Below are positions 10,955 to 22,031 of a DNA stretch of 64,000 nucleotides, in pieces. The DNA is from Datisca glomerata. Lineage: Eukaryota; Streptophyta; Magnoliopsida; Cucurbitales; Datiscaceae. The stretch is taken from contig QANY01000011.1 of assembly GCA_003255025.1 (NCBI GenBank), positions 186,001 to 250,000 on the forward strand, read 5' to 3'. Every line of letters begins with the position of its first letter. The stretch's first letter is position 1. The translations under genes and the position numbers were made by a program. The notes beneath the pieces were generated by a model. It did no database searches. It was given only the letters and a program-made list of their open reading frames with translations, and had not been told where the DNA came from.

Positions 10955-13620
10955 TCTTTCATAAGCTCATTAAGAGGAATAATAACAAGGCTAGAGCCTT
11001 ATGGATTAGTCTAGTGACAATAATACTGCCTACTTCCATAAGTTCATTCAGAGGAATAATACCAGGGCTAGAATTGCGCAATTGGAGGATGCTTATGGCC
11101 ACAGTGTTACTAAGAGGAGATCATGAACATGATTGTCCAGCACTATACTCATCTTCTGGGATCTCACAATACTTAGCATAATATTGATTGGAGGGTTCCT
11201 CAATTAGTCTACCCTAAGAGCATAAGCCAAGAGCAAGCTACCAGGTTATGCACTCCTATCATTGAGCCTGAGATTAAGGAAGCTTTTTTCTCCAGTAATG
11301 ACTCTAAAGCTCTGGGCCCTGATGGCTTTACTGCTGGTTTCTTCAAGAAAGCTTGGGTTGTGGTGGAAAATGATGTCTACAATGCAGTTTTAGATTTTTC
11401 AACAATAATGCCCCATTAAATATGTTCAACTATACTGTTATTTCTTTGGTGCAGGTTGACCAACCTCAATCTATGAATGACTTCAAACCCATCTCCTGAT
11501 GTAATATGGTCTACAAGAGCATATCCAAGATCCTTACCAACAGGTTGAAGAATGTGCTTCCTTCTATGATTAGCTCCAATCAGAGTGCCTTTGTCCTAGG
11601 AAGGAGGATAGTTGATAGTATATTCCTATCTCAAAAGCTTATTATGAACTACCATAGGAGCAACAACGGTGCTAAGTGTGCTATCAATGTTGATCTTATG
11701 AAGGCCTATGATTGTGTTATCTGGCATTTCGTTGCTCATGTCATGAACTGCATTGGTATACCCCCCCCCCCCTTCTGCAATTAGATCATGGCCTACATCT
11801 CTACTACTACTTTCTTAGTAAACTTCAATGGTGAGGTGTGCAGGTACTTCAAGGGGGCAGAGGCTTGAGACAAAGGAACCCCATCTCCCCTTACCTGATT
11901 TTCATAATGATGGATGCTATCAAAGGCCTACTCCAATACACTACATCTTTCCCAGAATTCCAATTCCATTAGAAGTACAAAGAGCTCAGTATTATGAACC
12001 TATTTTTTGCTGATGACCTCTTCATTTCTCCAAGTACAATCTTGATTCTCTCATATTGATTAAGGACTGCCTGGACCTCTTCTACTTGATGTCAGGGTTA
12101 AATCCAAATCCTTCTAAAAGCCAGGTGTTCTTCTCTAGGATTTCTGAGTACATTCACCACCAATGTATTGATCTTCTAAACTTTCGGGTTGGGGTGCCCC
12201 CGGTCAGATACCTTGGTATGCCCTTGATTTCTAATAGGCTAGGGAAAATTGACTTTTCTAAGCTTATGGACATGATCACATGCAGGATTAAGGCGTGGGA
12301 AGTAAAACACCTCTCTTTTGCAGGCAGGTTACAGCTTATTCAATCTATCCTTGTTACTATCCAAGGGCTCTGGGCAGGTTTATTTATCTTGTCTAAGAGG
12401 GCCTTTAAGGATATCCAGTCTATTTTGAGAAAATACCTTTGTTCTGGCAATGCTATAAGACATATTAGCTCCAAAGTTTGGTGGATGGATGTGTGCCAAC
12501 CTAAATATTGTGGTGGCTTGGGCTTGAAGGACCTCATTGCTTGGAAATCTGCTTCTATTGCCAAGCACTTGTGGTTTCTTATCACTAACTCTAATGGTTC
12601 TTTATGGAACAAGTGGTGTCACAATCAAGGTCCTCAATGATTGCTATTGGGTGTGGAGGAAACTCTTGAAGGCTAGGAGCTAGTTCACTGAGTGCTATTA
12701 CTCTAGAATTGGTATTGACTCTAACATCTCCCTTTGGGTGATCCTTGGTACAAGCTTGGTGTACTCCTTAATCAGTTTGAGATGAACCTTTTTATCCTTG
12801 ATACTGGCTAGAGCTTGGACACTAAGGTGAGCATGATTATTAGGGACTGCAACTGGCATCGTCATGTGATAAACTCCACTACCCTCATCTCTATTAAAAC
12901 AACATCTTCCTCCACGCCCCCCTTGAGATCTTCTCCTGATAGGTGGATTTGGGACCCCTCCACTAATGGTAGGTTCTCCCTCCTTTGTCTATTATATCCT
13001 CAAGTAGAATGCTAAAAAGGTGGTATGGCATGGTTTTGTATGGTTCTCTTGTAATATCCCTAAGAGCTGTTTTATTACTTGGTTGGGTTTCAGGGATAGG
13101 TTATCTACTAAGGATAAACTTTACGTTTTGTTGTTACCATATAGAGAGTAGAGATCATCTTCTATTTGAGTTCTCTTTTTCCAGTAGTGTTTGGGCAGTT
13201 ATCTCTCAAGCCTGTGATCTCAGTTGCTTTGTCTCTTGCTGGGATCAAATGATTGAGTGACTTGCTAACCACATTAAGAAAAAAGATTTTAGAACTATTA
13301 TCCTTAAGCTAGCTTTTAACTCTTTTGATTATAATATATGGAGTGAAAGGAATCCTCTGATTTTTGAAGGTATGGTGAGGGATAGGGTTAATATATATAG
13401 GGTTATTGTTAATGCTATTAGAGATAGATTGTGGAACATGCAACTTATTCCTGATTCCCTCACTAATAGATGACTTGGTGCCAGTTAAAACCTCCTTCCC
13501 CCTCCCACCCCTCCCATTTACTAGGTAACCATCCTTAAGGTGTTGTTGTTTTCCCGTGGTATTCCCCTTGTAGCTTATTCTTTTGTCTTTTAATATAAAT
13601 TATCCATAACTAATTCTCAT
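10955..13620 (+). pseudogene. L1-type LINE relic (linker, reverse transcriptase, zinc-binding tail)
   Basis: In plus-strand frames the order is that of the second ORF of a plant L1 element. The EN-RT linker has an A-L-G-P-D-G-F-T-A-G-F-F block near 11305. RT follows with L-T-N-R-L-K-N-V-L-P and N-Q-S-A-F-V near 11530-11600, N-V-D-L-M-K-A-Y-D near 11690 and the F-A-D-D-L-F-I catalytic box at about 12006. A 194-residue open stretch (12056-12640) carries S-K-S-Q-V and R-Y-L-G-M-P-L motifs. The C-terminal zf-RVT-like part (12940-13250) is scrambled. Multiple stops and frameshifts are present, plus a poly-C run at 11761-11772. The endonuclease and ORF1 are absent, as is usual for 5'-truncated copies. 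Confidence 0.88.
10961..11076 (+). repeat. 76-bp internal duplication in the LINE
   Basis: CATAAGCTCATTAAGAGGAATAATA...AGGCTAGA (10961) recurs with a few changes at 11037. The normal LINE linker has this segment once, so the copy is local. Confidence 0.6.
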
Positions 13621-14814
13621 ATTCTTCTCACTTTTAATATATCATAGATAACTACTATTACTAATAATCACATGCGTGTGCGTGAGCATGCACACACTAA
13701 TTTTTGCCTTAAAAAGGAAGAAAAAGTAAACACCTTTTGATTATTTGCAAGAACCTAAAAACAAAAACTCTTTTGCTAATTTAATTGAATTAGCCATTAT
13801 CTCATAATTATTCTACTCGAAATTTATAATAATGTTCATTATTTCAATTCTCTATTGAATTTATTAGTGTTTAATAGTTTTATTATTATTTTTATATATT
13901 CATTAAAGATGTAAAATTGGGTTGAACACATGACGCTAAGTTAGATATAATACTTGGTGTAATTATAAGTGCTAATACACACATATCTATATGCAATTAT
14001 AAGTGTTAACACACATAGATATATATTGTGTTACATATATATAAAAGATAAAAGATTGAAAAAGTCATTGTGCAAAGTGGACATTGGGTCAAAGTTTCGA
14101 TGGTATTAGTGTCATGCCAATATTTTACAAGAAATATAAATATTAAAAAAATTAGCTGGCGAACACTTTTATCTACGCGATAGTCAGGATCGTAATTTTA
14201 ACTCGGATAGATAGAGGGATCTCAGATTAGATTGTTGGATCGAATTGAAAAAATCATAAGATCCTACTAAATATTAATAATTAAAATAAAAAAATACATG
14301 CATATGAGATTCTTAAAACCATATTAAGTACTATAACTAACTAAAATCAAGGAGCATCACTAATTTATAAAAAATACTTAAACTTAATTATTTTATAGCA
14401 TTCATCACTAGCTAATACATTTAAACTCACACATCAATATTCTTAACTGTAAATTCGGTCTATCAATAGAAGATCTCAGAAATGTACCTAATTGTTGTTT
14501 CAAATTATGAAAGATAAAGAGTAAATATATTAAAATAATTATCAATTGTACACTGCAAGAGTTTTATTATACATTAGGTTTGTACAAACCTAACTGTGGA
14601 GTGTGTAATTTATCAGTCTAAAAAATTAGTAGTATAAGTCTTAAATAAATAAGTTAAAAATATAATAAAACTATGGTGATGAAGTCTTCCTAATATGATA
14701 AGTTTAAATATGATGTAATATGAGTTTTAAAATAAATAAAGTTAAATGTCATAAAAATGTCAAAATTTAAGTAAATAAAAAACAAATACTTTTCTTTTGA
14801 TTAAATAGCTAGTA
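13621..14814. other. AT-rich intergenic DNA
   Basis: No coding signal. A two-unit 34-bp tandem repeat (AATTATAAGTG..., units at 13961 and 13995) is present. GATC-rich words at 14180-14270 and 14925-15060 look like the two ends of an undefined repeat. Confidence 0.45.
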
Positions 14815-14900
14815 AGCATTCTTGGTCCAGTGATTAAATACTCAATGGTTATACTCCTTGTGCTAAGGTTTGAATCCCACCATCAACTCCTTTTTAATTA
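14815..14900 (+). repeat. tRNA-like SINE fragment
   Basis: A degenerate RNA polymerase III A box (TGGTCCAGTGAT, 14823) and a near-consensus B box (GGTTTGAATCC, 14868) lie 33 bases apart, followed by a T-rich run. The sequence does not fold into a full tRNA cloverleaf, so a SINE relic or tRNA pseudogene is more likely than a tRNA gene. No target duplication was found. Confidence 0.4.
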
Positions 14901-15081
14901 TTTTATGAATAAGAAAAATTACAAGATCGGTGAGATCATGCATAGATCGTATGATCCTATGACGATCTTATAATGATCTCACATGTTTCTGATTGCATGC
15001 TCGATTCAGATCATTTAAGAATTATTGGATAAGATGCTCGTATTTACGATCTGGATCGAGGTTCTAACAACCATCATATGA

Positions 15082-15130
15082 CACTACAAGAAAACTAACA
15101 TTCAATGGCGCTCTAAAATCCAACAAAGAT
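15082..15130 (+). mobile_element. CACTA (En/Spm) transposon terminus
   Basis: CACTACAAGAAAACTAAC at 15082 is the canonical outer end of plant CACTA elements, followed by short GGCG-containing words (AATGGCGCTCT, GATGGCGTTTTT) that resemble subterminal repeats. No TTTTCTTGTAGTG counterpart was found in the window, so this is an orphan end. Confidence 0.55.
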
Positions 15131-15377
15131 GGCGTTTTTAAATGAGAAAGTCTTGAATTCTCTAATATCATTATTTTTTAAAATATTTATACACTTTAGC
15201 ATATACATTAGTTCAAAAAGAGTTTATAAACAATCCATCTAAATGACACGTACTAGCTTAGATTCTTCAAACCAAATACATATGAGTAACTATATCAAAA
15301 TAATCAGGTACGGAGTATTGAACAAGAATAATTTTAGTTATTCAGCAGCATCAGCAGAGAAGAAAGATAATTAAAGA

Positions 15378-15820
15378 AAATGCCATGAAAGCATTATGGA
15401 GATAGTTGAATTTTTCATGTTGACAGATCTGAAGAAGCTGATCCAGAGCTACTCGCCTAGTCAAATAGCCAAAGTATAAAAGTCATATCGAAAATCACGC
15501 AAGCCAGAGAAGCCAATCAAGCAAAGAAGAAGGAATTATCACCGTGGCAGAGTTGACAACAATCAACATGACTGTCACATTCATCACACTACATCCAACG
15601 GTTCAAAATTAAAAAAATTGTTAATATTGATAAGCAAGGCTCAGTCATTCATCTAAAAGATGAATTAAATCTTGAGGATAAGCTCAATCTCGAAGAATAT
15701 TCCGTTTATTCTTGATTTGTTTCAGGAATTAAGTTGTAATATAAGCCTATAAATACAGGCCAAGCTATGAATTAAAGGATCATTGGATACAATCCAGTGA
15801 AATTTACTCACTTTCATGTT
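15378..15820 (+). repeat. left LTR of the Tat element
   Basis: Aligns with 19481-19854 over nearly its whole length. Shared words include CACTACATCCAACGGTTC, CTCGAAGAATATTCCGTTT and the TATA box CCTATAAATACAG (about 15749). It carries about 70 bp absent from the right copy, around the AAGAAGAAGGAATTATCACC segment. The many substitutions indicate an old insertion. Confidence 0.8.
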
Positions 15821-15842
15821 GTGAATTAAACTCACATGAATA

Positions 15843-16430
15843 CATAGCTAAAGATGAGAGAATGATAAGTTATTCACATCGGGCAAAAGAATTATTGAAC
15901 TTATTTATAAGCTATGAGATTCAACAAATCTGGAGAGTTGAGAACAAACACGCAGACGCGCTAGTAAATTTGGGATCATCTTTATGATTCCCACATAAAA
16001 GAAATGTGCTTGTGGAATTCTTGGAGAAACCAAGTATTCGTCCCTCATCGAATAACGTTGCTAAAGTGGAAATCGGAAAGGAACCCAGCTGGCAACATGA
16101 TTTAATCATCTATTTCAAAAAGGAGTACTCCCTCAAGATACACTCCTTGCGAAAAAATTCTAGCAACAAAGTGCAAGGTAAACGTTAATAAATGGATTAT
16201 TATATAGAAAACAAATTTCAAGACTGTACTTAAAATGCTTGAAGGAGAAATAAGCGTAGCATGTCTTAGCCGAAATTCATGAAGGAGTATGCGCGAACCA
16301 CATAAGAGGAAGATCGTTAGTTCACAAAGTGTTAAATGAGGGATATTACTGGCCTAAAATGCATCGAGACCCCAAACATTGTATAAAGAAATGTGATAAA
16401 TGACAACGATTTGCCCCAGTCACCAGAAAG
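15843..16430 (+). pseudogene. gypsy RNase H end and integrase zinc-binding fragment
   Basis: Frames read N-K-H-A-D-A-L-V-N-L-G-S-S-L near 15945, the end of the RNase H domain of Tat-type elements, then V-E-F-L-E-K-P-S-I near 16015. Across frameshifts they continue to V-L-A-E-I-H-E-G-V-C, R-G-R-S-L-V-H-K-V-L, G-Y-Y-W-P-K-M and C-D-K-C-Q-R-F-A-P (16255-16425), the HHCC zinc-binding module of integrase. The catalytic D,D-35-E core is missing. Not functional. Confidence 0.8.
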
Positions 16431-16433
16431 CTC

Positions 16434-16552
16434 AAAAGTTCATAACGTAAAAGCTTCAGGAGCTGAGCCCAGACCAGAAAGAAGGGTTGCACTCAGAATA
16501 GTCAAAAATTCATAACAGAAAAACTTCAAAAGTTAAGCTAAGACCAGAAAGC
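16434..16552 (+). repeat. 70-bp tandem duplication after the integrase fragment
   Basis: AAGTTCATAACGTAAAAGCTTC...AGACCAGAAAG (16435-16481) recurs as AAATTCATAACAGAAAAACTTC...AGACCAGAAAG (16505-16551). Two diverged units. Confidence 0.65.
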
Positions 16553-16852
16553 TCAAACCAAAATGCCAAGAATAGAGGATCTTCGGCATTGCAGGAAAGA
16601 AAAAATCAGAACCTTAGAGTAGAAAATAAGGACGGAAATGAAAGGGACCTGCAAAGAATAAGAAAGTCCAAAAGGTTGCTACTTCACTCCAAGACAAGCA
16701 ATACATATGGACGTCTATGAAGTAAAATTTTAGTAGATTAATCATTTTAATTGATAGCTTTGAAGTATGATAAAAATCAAGGAATCTGAAAAAGCTTCTA
16801 CATTGATGAAAAGGAAAGTACAAACAAATATTACAATTAAAACGGAAAGAAT

Positions 16853-18873
16853 CTAAAGAGAAGCAGTATCCTCATTCTGATCCCCAGAAGAGATATCAGT
16901 AGGGGTTGAAGCATCTCTTGCAAAGGGAGTATCATCAGCAACTTCAGAAGGGTTGATTTCAGCTTGGCCTGCAGAAGTGGTGACTTCACTCTGCTCATCA
17001 ACAGGAACATCGCAGAGGGGTTTTCTTAGAGGGGCCTTCATTGAGTTGTCTCTGTAACCCACATTATAGATTACCTGCTCAGCTTTATAAAAAAGGGTGT
17101 CATATTCTTCTCCAACCTCTTTAACTTTTTGTTTCAGAGCTTGAGTTTTGCTTGCCTCAATAGCTGTTAGAGACTCATCAATAGTCTTCAATGCCTCCTT
17201 CGTAGCCCCTAGAGATTCTGTCAAACTCATAATCTCTTCCTTAGCCCCATCAAGTTCTACCGCTTTCTTCTTCACTATCATACCAAGCAAACTCTTTGAC
17301 TCTTTTAATTGAGCAACCTCTTCGCGAAAACCTTCAATAATACCAACAGAATGAGCAACATCTCTTCAGAACTTCTGCAACGCCAAATCTCAGGCAGCAT
17401 GATGCTCTTGGAGAGCATTATGGTGAATAATGACCTGAAGAGAAAATAAAAATAGTAAGAAAAAGGTAAGGGAATAATCAAGAAGAAGGAAAAGGACAAA
17501 GAACCATACTCTAATTAAGTCATGACTGAAAGATGAAACGAGGTGGCCAACCCCAGACTTTCGAGTTCTAACCAAATCAGCCTCAGAATTAATCCCACGG
17601 GCAATAGTGTGAGAAGACTGAACATCATCCAAAAAGAAGAAGTAGGATCTTGACTAGTGGCTGGCAGAACTGGAGTAGGACAGTAAGAGAAAGAGGAGTA
17701 AAAGAACGGGGGGTAAATCCTCATCCTGAATGGAAGGAACATCTAAAATGAGAGGATCCCTTGAAGAGCTGGGTCTCGTCAGATCTGGGGCGAGTTCACC
17801 TCCCAACTTCACCCACCATAGTATGAAGTTGCTTTGACATACGAAGATTTTCTTTCACTCTCTGAAGTAAAGTGTTTTCCTCTGAAGAATCAGAACCAGA
17901 ATTGCTGGGAGAAGAGTGGCTAGAAGAGACACGTGAATCTATCACTGGATAGGAAGAAGTCGATGGGCCAGATGTGGAAGACGGAACTAGAGGAGAAACA
18001 ATGGGAAGATCTCAAGGTAGAACAGACAATGGCATGAAACTGAATGGCATGACTGAACTCAAGGGCTGAGAGCAGACAAGCGTGATGTCACCGCGCGGGT
18101 CTAGGAGCTCGGATCACTTTCTGTGCCGGCAACGGAAGGCGAGGATTAATTTCTCCACAGTCTCCTGGGTTATGTAAGGCTTCATGTTCTTAAGTTTATA
18201 CAAAAAGAAGAATAAGAAGAAAAAATGAGTAACAATGGTAAACTTTAAAGAGAGATAGTGCTGGGAAATAGGGCTCCAGCTACTTGCTGAAATTCCCCCG
18301 ATTCCTGGGAGTTCTCCAGCGGCCATCACCGCCCCAATTTGCATAAATCACACAGGCATCCCTCTCCCAATTTTTACCACACGGAGGAATGTTGGTCACC
18401 ATTGGCCCTCTCTTTTTTGAAGTCCGATTGGAAAGATAGTAAATCTCATCCCTAGGTTTAATTACATAACAGCATCTCAATTCGTTGACTCCTAAATCCA
18501 AACCAAATCTCTTATTCAAAGCCTCAAAACTGAGGAGTATCTTATAGGTGTTAGGAGTAAATTGAGAAGGGGAAAGACCACACCAGTGGAAGAAGTCTTG
18601 GGAAAATGGGGAGAAAGGAAGTCTAAGGCCCAGAGAAATATACATTGGACTTAAGATTATCTATTATGGAGGCCTACAAGGATGGCCTGGATGCCTACTC
18701 TCGCCTAAACCAAGTACAACATCAGGAGGAAAGGTGTCATGAAAGATAGAAAGAAACTCGCTAAGCTCAGCCGAATTTCTAACTAGAGGAACAGTAGGCT
18801 TAAATTCAACTTCACCTCGCCTCATGGCTACTGGAATTACTAACAGCAAAGAAAAGAGAAGTAGAGAAGACAT
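16853..18873 (-). pseudogene. antisense additional ORF (aORF) of Tat element, broken
   Basis: Runs opposite to the element's pol. The first exon-like stretch (18873-18280) resembles the 'putative gypsy-type transposon' domain found in plant proteins of this kind: F-S-P-F-S-Q-D-F-F, L-S-P-S-Q-F-T-P-N and C-C-Y-V-I-K-P-R-D blocks. It is interrupted by adjacent in-frame TAA and TAG codons at about 18658-18663. A later exon (about 17632-17510) ends in D-L-I-R at a GTATGG donor, and a 75-bp intron (17509-17435) ends at CTTCAG. The last part (17290-16853, 145 aa open) is rich in Glu, Lys and Ala with a heptad-like pattern, so a coiled coil is likely, followed by an acidic Ser/Thr-rich tail. Exon order and splice sites show it was once a spliced gene; stops show this copy is dead. 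Its role in the element is unknown. Confidence 0.65.
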
Positions 18874-19159
18874 AAGACTACAAGGAAGAAGAGAGGAAAG
18901 TAAACAAAATGAAAGGGAAATGAAGAATTTATATTGGCTTCGAACACGAAAGGTTATAGAAATTAATTAATAGAATGAAATGATGACTGACACGAAGGAA
19001 AATCTGCAAGAGAAAACGGACCATCGCTGCTAACACCTATTTAGAGGTTGACAGGTGGAAAGAATGATGGAATATCCTGACAAAAAGATAAAATAATGGT
19101 CATTAAATCTGAGAATGGGAAGTGACAAAGGAAATAAATTAGGAGAGTCAAAATGTCAG

Positions 19160-19275
19160 AACGGAAATCGAAGCATCAAAACAGACGCTTAGTGAAAACG
19201 GATATTGAAGCATCAAGACAGACATTTAGCGAGAACGAAAATAGGAGCGTTAGAACAGACCATTGATGAGAATGG
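19160..19275. repeat. ~37-bp tandem repeat, 3 units
   Basis: Units starting ACGGAAATCGAAGCATC (19161), ACGGATATTGAAGCATC (19198) and ACGAAAATAGGAGCGTT (19234), each ending in an ACAGAC-GCTTAGTGAG-like word. It lies between the aORF and the right LTR. Confidence 0.6.
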
Positions 19276-19480
19276 ATGAAACGACAGAAGAGAAAACTCA
19301 CTTAACCATCAAACGCACGTCATTCGATAAGGTAACTATTATTATTGTTAACTTTTGCAAGTCATTATTATTGTAGGTCCCAATAAATCTGGTGTTGAAG
19401 ACCGAGGAATCAAATCATTACATCTAAATGAAGAGAGACTTTATCAAGTGTAATGGGAGCAAATGAACATGAATAAAAGC

Positions 19481-19854
19481 AAATGCCACGAAAGTATTAT
19501 GGGATAGTTGAATTTGTCATGTTGGCAGATCTGAAGAAGTTGATCTGGAGCTACTTGCCTGGTCGAATAACCGAAGTATGAAAGTCATGTAAGCCGGAGA
19601 AGCCAATTATCACGACCGTCAGATTCACCACACTACATCCAACGGTTCAAAATTAAAAAGTTGTTAATACTGATAAGAAAGGCTCAGTTATTCATCTAAA
19701 AATGAAGCAAATCTTGTAAGATAAGCTCAATCTCGAAGAATATTCCGTTTATTCTTTATTTATTTCAAAAATTTGGTTGTGATACAAGCCTATAAATACA
19801 GACCAAGTTGTGAATTAAATGACCATTGAATACAAACTAGTGAACTTTCATGTT
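19481..19854 (+). repeat. right LTR of the Tat element
   Basis: Direct-repeat partner of 15378-15820, with TATA box CCTATAAATACAG at about 19788. It is shorter than the left copy because of an internal deletion. A purine-rich GTAATGGGAGCAAATG tract just upstream (19449-19464) is a candidate polypurine tract. Confidence 0.75.
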
Positions 19855-19860
19855 TAATTT

Positions 19861-21182
19861 CTCCGCTCTCATCACTTTCTAGTGTAAGGGAAAAATTCTT
19901 TACAGGTATAATTTGGATAATAGAGAGAGAGCGAAAAGGTCTAAGAGAAAATGATTTGATAGAGATGAGAGAGAATTTGTTAGACGCTCTTAGAAGAAGG
20001 AGATGGAAATGTCTCTCGATTTTTCTGAATTCCTATACGTCTTTTCTTAGGAGGTGTACAAAGCTCATTCACAGGCCAAAAGAGTTCCATCCTCCAAAAC
20101 TTAATTTGATGGCGGGGCTTTGTACCCCTCCTGACATCCTCCCAAAATTAATTTCATGGCTCATTTATCTAAAATGCCTTTTCAAATAGACATTTTATAC
20201 CAAAAAATCATTGAAGATAGTGATAGAGATAGTGATAGTGATAGGGACGCGATGGTCTTTTCCAAGCTAATTTGGACACGACTTCTGTTTTAAAAATCTT
20301 GGCTCATTTTTCAGAATCAAACTTCCAAATGTCCCCTTTTTCAAAAAAAAAAATCAATCTTCCTTCTACTCCCAGGTGTCACAGACGACTCTCTCACACA
20401 CATCCCCACAGGATATAAACGGTTCAGTTTGATCGATTTAGCGAGTTTTAACCAACCAATCTATAATTATGATTTTCTACAAATCAAACCGAACTAAATA
20501 AAAAACTGAATAAAAATTTAATCAAACCAAATAGAATGGTGAAAATTTAACAATTAAAAAATGGATCGGAAAGTTCTTGACGTGGAAAATGTGAGCTGGG
20601 CGCTACTGATTTTTTAGATTGATTTTGAAAATGCAAATTCTGTAGTTTATTTCTTTGTTTTCGTTTGAAACTTTTTCTTAACGTGCAAAATGGGAGTGGG
20701 TTTAATGATTTTTGAGTTTGATATATTAAAAAATGCAGGTTAATTTGATGGGTGGGTAACATGAAGACTTTATGAGAAATATGTCAAATAACAAAAAAAT
20801 GTAAAAAAATGACCCAATTAGAATCTATCATAAAAAATAGCCCAACAAAATAGAAGCCGCCGCTAACACCCATTAAAGAAAACGTAAAACTACACTTCAA
20901 ATCCTCTCTTTTCAATTAAATCGAGGACTCACTCATAATAATTATTTGTCATCTCTGAATTTCAAATCACGAGCCTCTTCTCTCCTTCCAGAGATTTCGC
21001 TGAAAACCTCCATTGAAATTGATCCACTAACGCTACACCATTGCCGTAATACTAGCATAAAACATAGATACATAGAAAATATACTTCTTCACTTCTGTAT
21101 TAATCAAAAGCTAGGGCTTCTAACGAGAGTTTTTTAGATTCAACAACTCTGAAAATTGTCCACAATAAAACTTCAAATTCGC
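19861..21182. other. intergenic, no gene recognised
   Basis: Contains a GATAGTGATAGAGATAG simple run (20216-20246) and an AACCGAACT-type repeat (20415-20530). Small ORFs at 19956-20189, 20547-20762 and 20946-21137 show no recognisable motif. Confidence 0.4.
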
Positions 21183-21611
21183 TATTATTTGGTTTCGAAA
21201 AGTTTTCTACGATTCTCTTCAGTTATATACAAAAAAAGGTTAAAATATAATAAACACCTATGTACTTTCAAATTTATATAAATCATACCCCTACACTTTT
21301 TAAAAGACATTTTTAATCCTTACACTATTTTAATGATCCCCTCTCACGTTTTCCGTTTATCAGAGACGGAGAGGGATCATTTTACAAGAGCAAATTCGCT
21401 CTGAAGAAGCAAAAGGTTGAAAAAGGAATAATTAATTGCATCTGAACTTCAGAATTTATTTTCCCTTCAATGAAAATAAAAAAATTACCCGAACAATAAG
21501 CAAGCATATTAGAGATTGAAAATAAAACAGAGCATTTGGAATCGAAGAACAAGATGCGTAAAGAACAAATACTGAAGAGAATCGTAGAAAACTTTTCGAA
21601 ACCAAATAATA
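21183..21611. repeat. perfect 41-bp inverted repeat
   Basis: The 41 bases at 21183-21223 (containing GGTTTCGAAAAGTTTTCTAC) are exactly reverse-complemented at 21571-21611. One copy lies just outside the left end of the long-TIR element and the other inside it, so this repeat is separate from the element's own termini. Confidence 0.9.
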
Positions 21612-22031
21612 TCGAAGAATACCGAAAATCTCAAAGCTCTGAAGCTTCTCTCGAGGGTTTTCATTGAGCGGGTTGATTTCTCTGTGAGTTCGTTCGATTT
21701 TTTCGCCCAGCGAACTCGAATTTCTTCGATTATTTTGCAGAAAGTATCGATTTTTCACTGGTTTTCCTTCGATTTGTTTGCTAATTTGTAGAAAATGCGG
21801 TTGTTCTTCGATTTCTTTCGCAGGAAAATATCGGTATTCTTTCTTTTCGAAAAGTTTTTTGTTTTCTTCAGTAAAATGATTCCTCTTCGTTTCTAATAAA
21901 TGGAAAACGTGAGAGAGGGATCATTTTGGTCTAATTAAAGTAGTATAATGGTTCAAATGATCATTTAGAAAGTGTGGGGATATGATTTGCACAAACTTAA
22001 AAGTACAGGGGTGTTGATTACATTTTAACCT
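21237..22031. mobile_element. long-TIR non-autonomous DNA element (MULE-like)
   Basis: The ends AGGTTAAAATRTAAT and the ~140 bp behind them are inverted copies of each other (21237-21375 and 21885-22031). They share GTACTTT, AATCATAYCCCYACACTTT and GATCCCTCTCTCACGTTTTCC landmarks in mirrored order. The 795-bp element has no transposase. The interior (21380-21880) includes the 41-bp segment also found outside the left end and a 100-residue open frame on the minus strand with no known motif. Flanking 9-mers are only weakly alike, so a target duplication is not demonstrated. Related left-end sequence occurs at 10594. Confidence 0.75.

Larger units (their letters stand above)
15378..19860 (+). 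mobile_element. deleted Tat-type Ty3/gypsy element with antisense gene relic
   Basis: Two direct repeats (15378-15820 and 19481-19854) act as LTRs. Between them are RNase H and integrase fragments on the plus strand (about 15843-16430), then short tandem repeats, then a multi-exon gene relic on the opposite strand (18873-16853). Gag, protease and RT are missing; RNase H starts within 30 bp of the left LTR. An extra, antisense ORF between pol and the 3' LTR is an established trait of Tat/Retand-lineage plant elements, and the integrase wording agrees with that lineage. No target-site duplication could be defined because the outer LTR ends are blurred. Confidence 0.75.

Noticed and set aside
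14823..14878. Possible tRNA gene
   Set aside because: A and B boxes are present but no acceptor stem or anticodon arm can be paired; called a SINE-like fragment instead.
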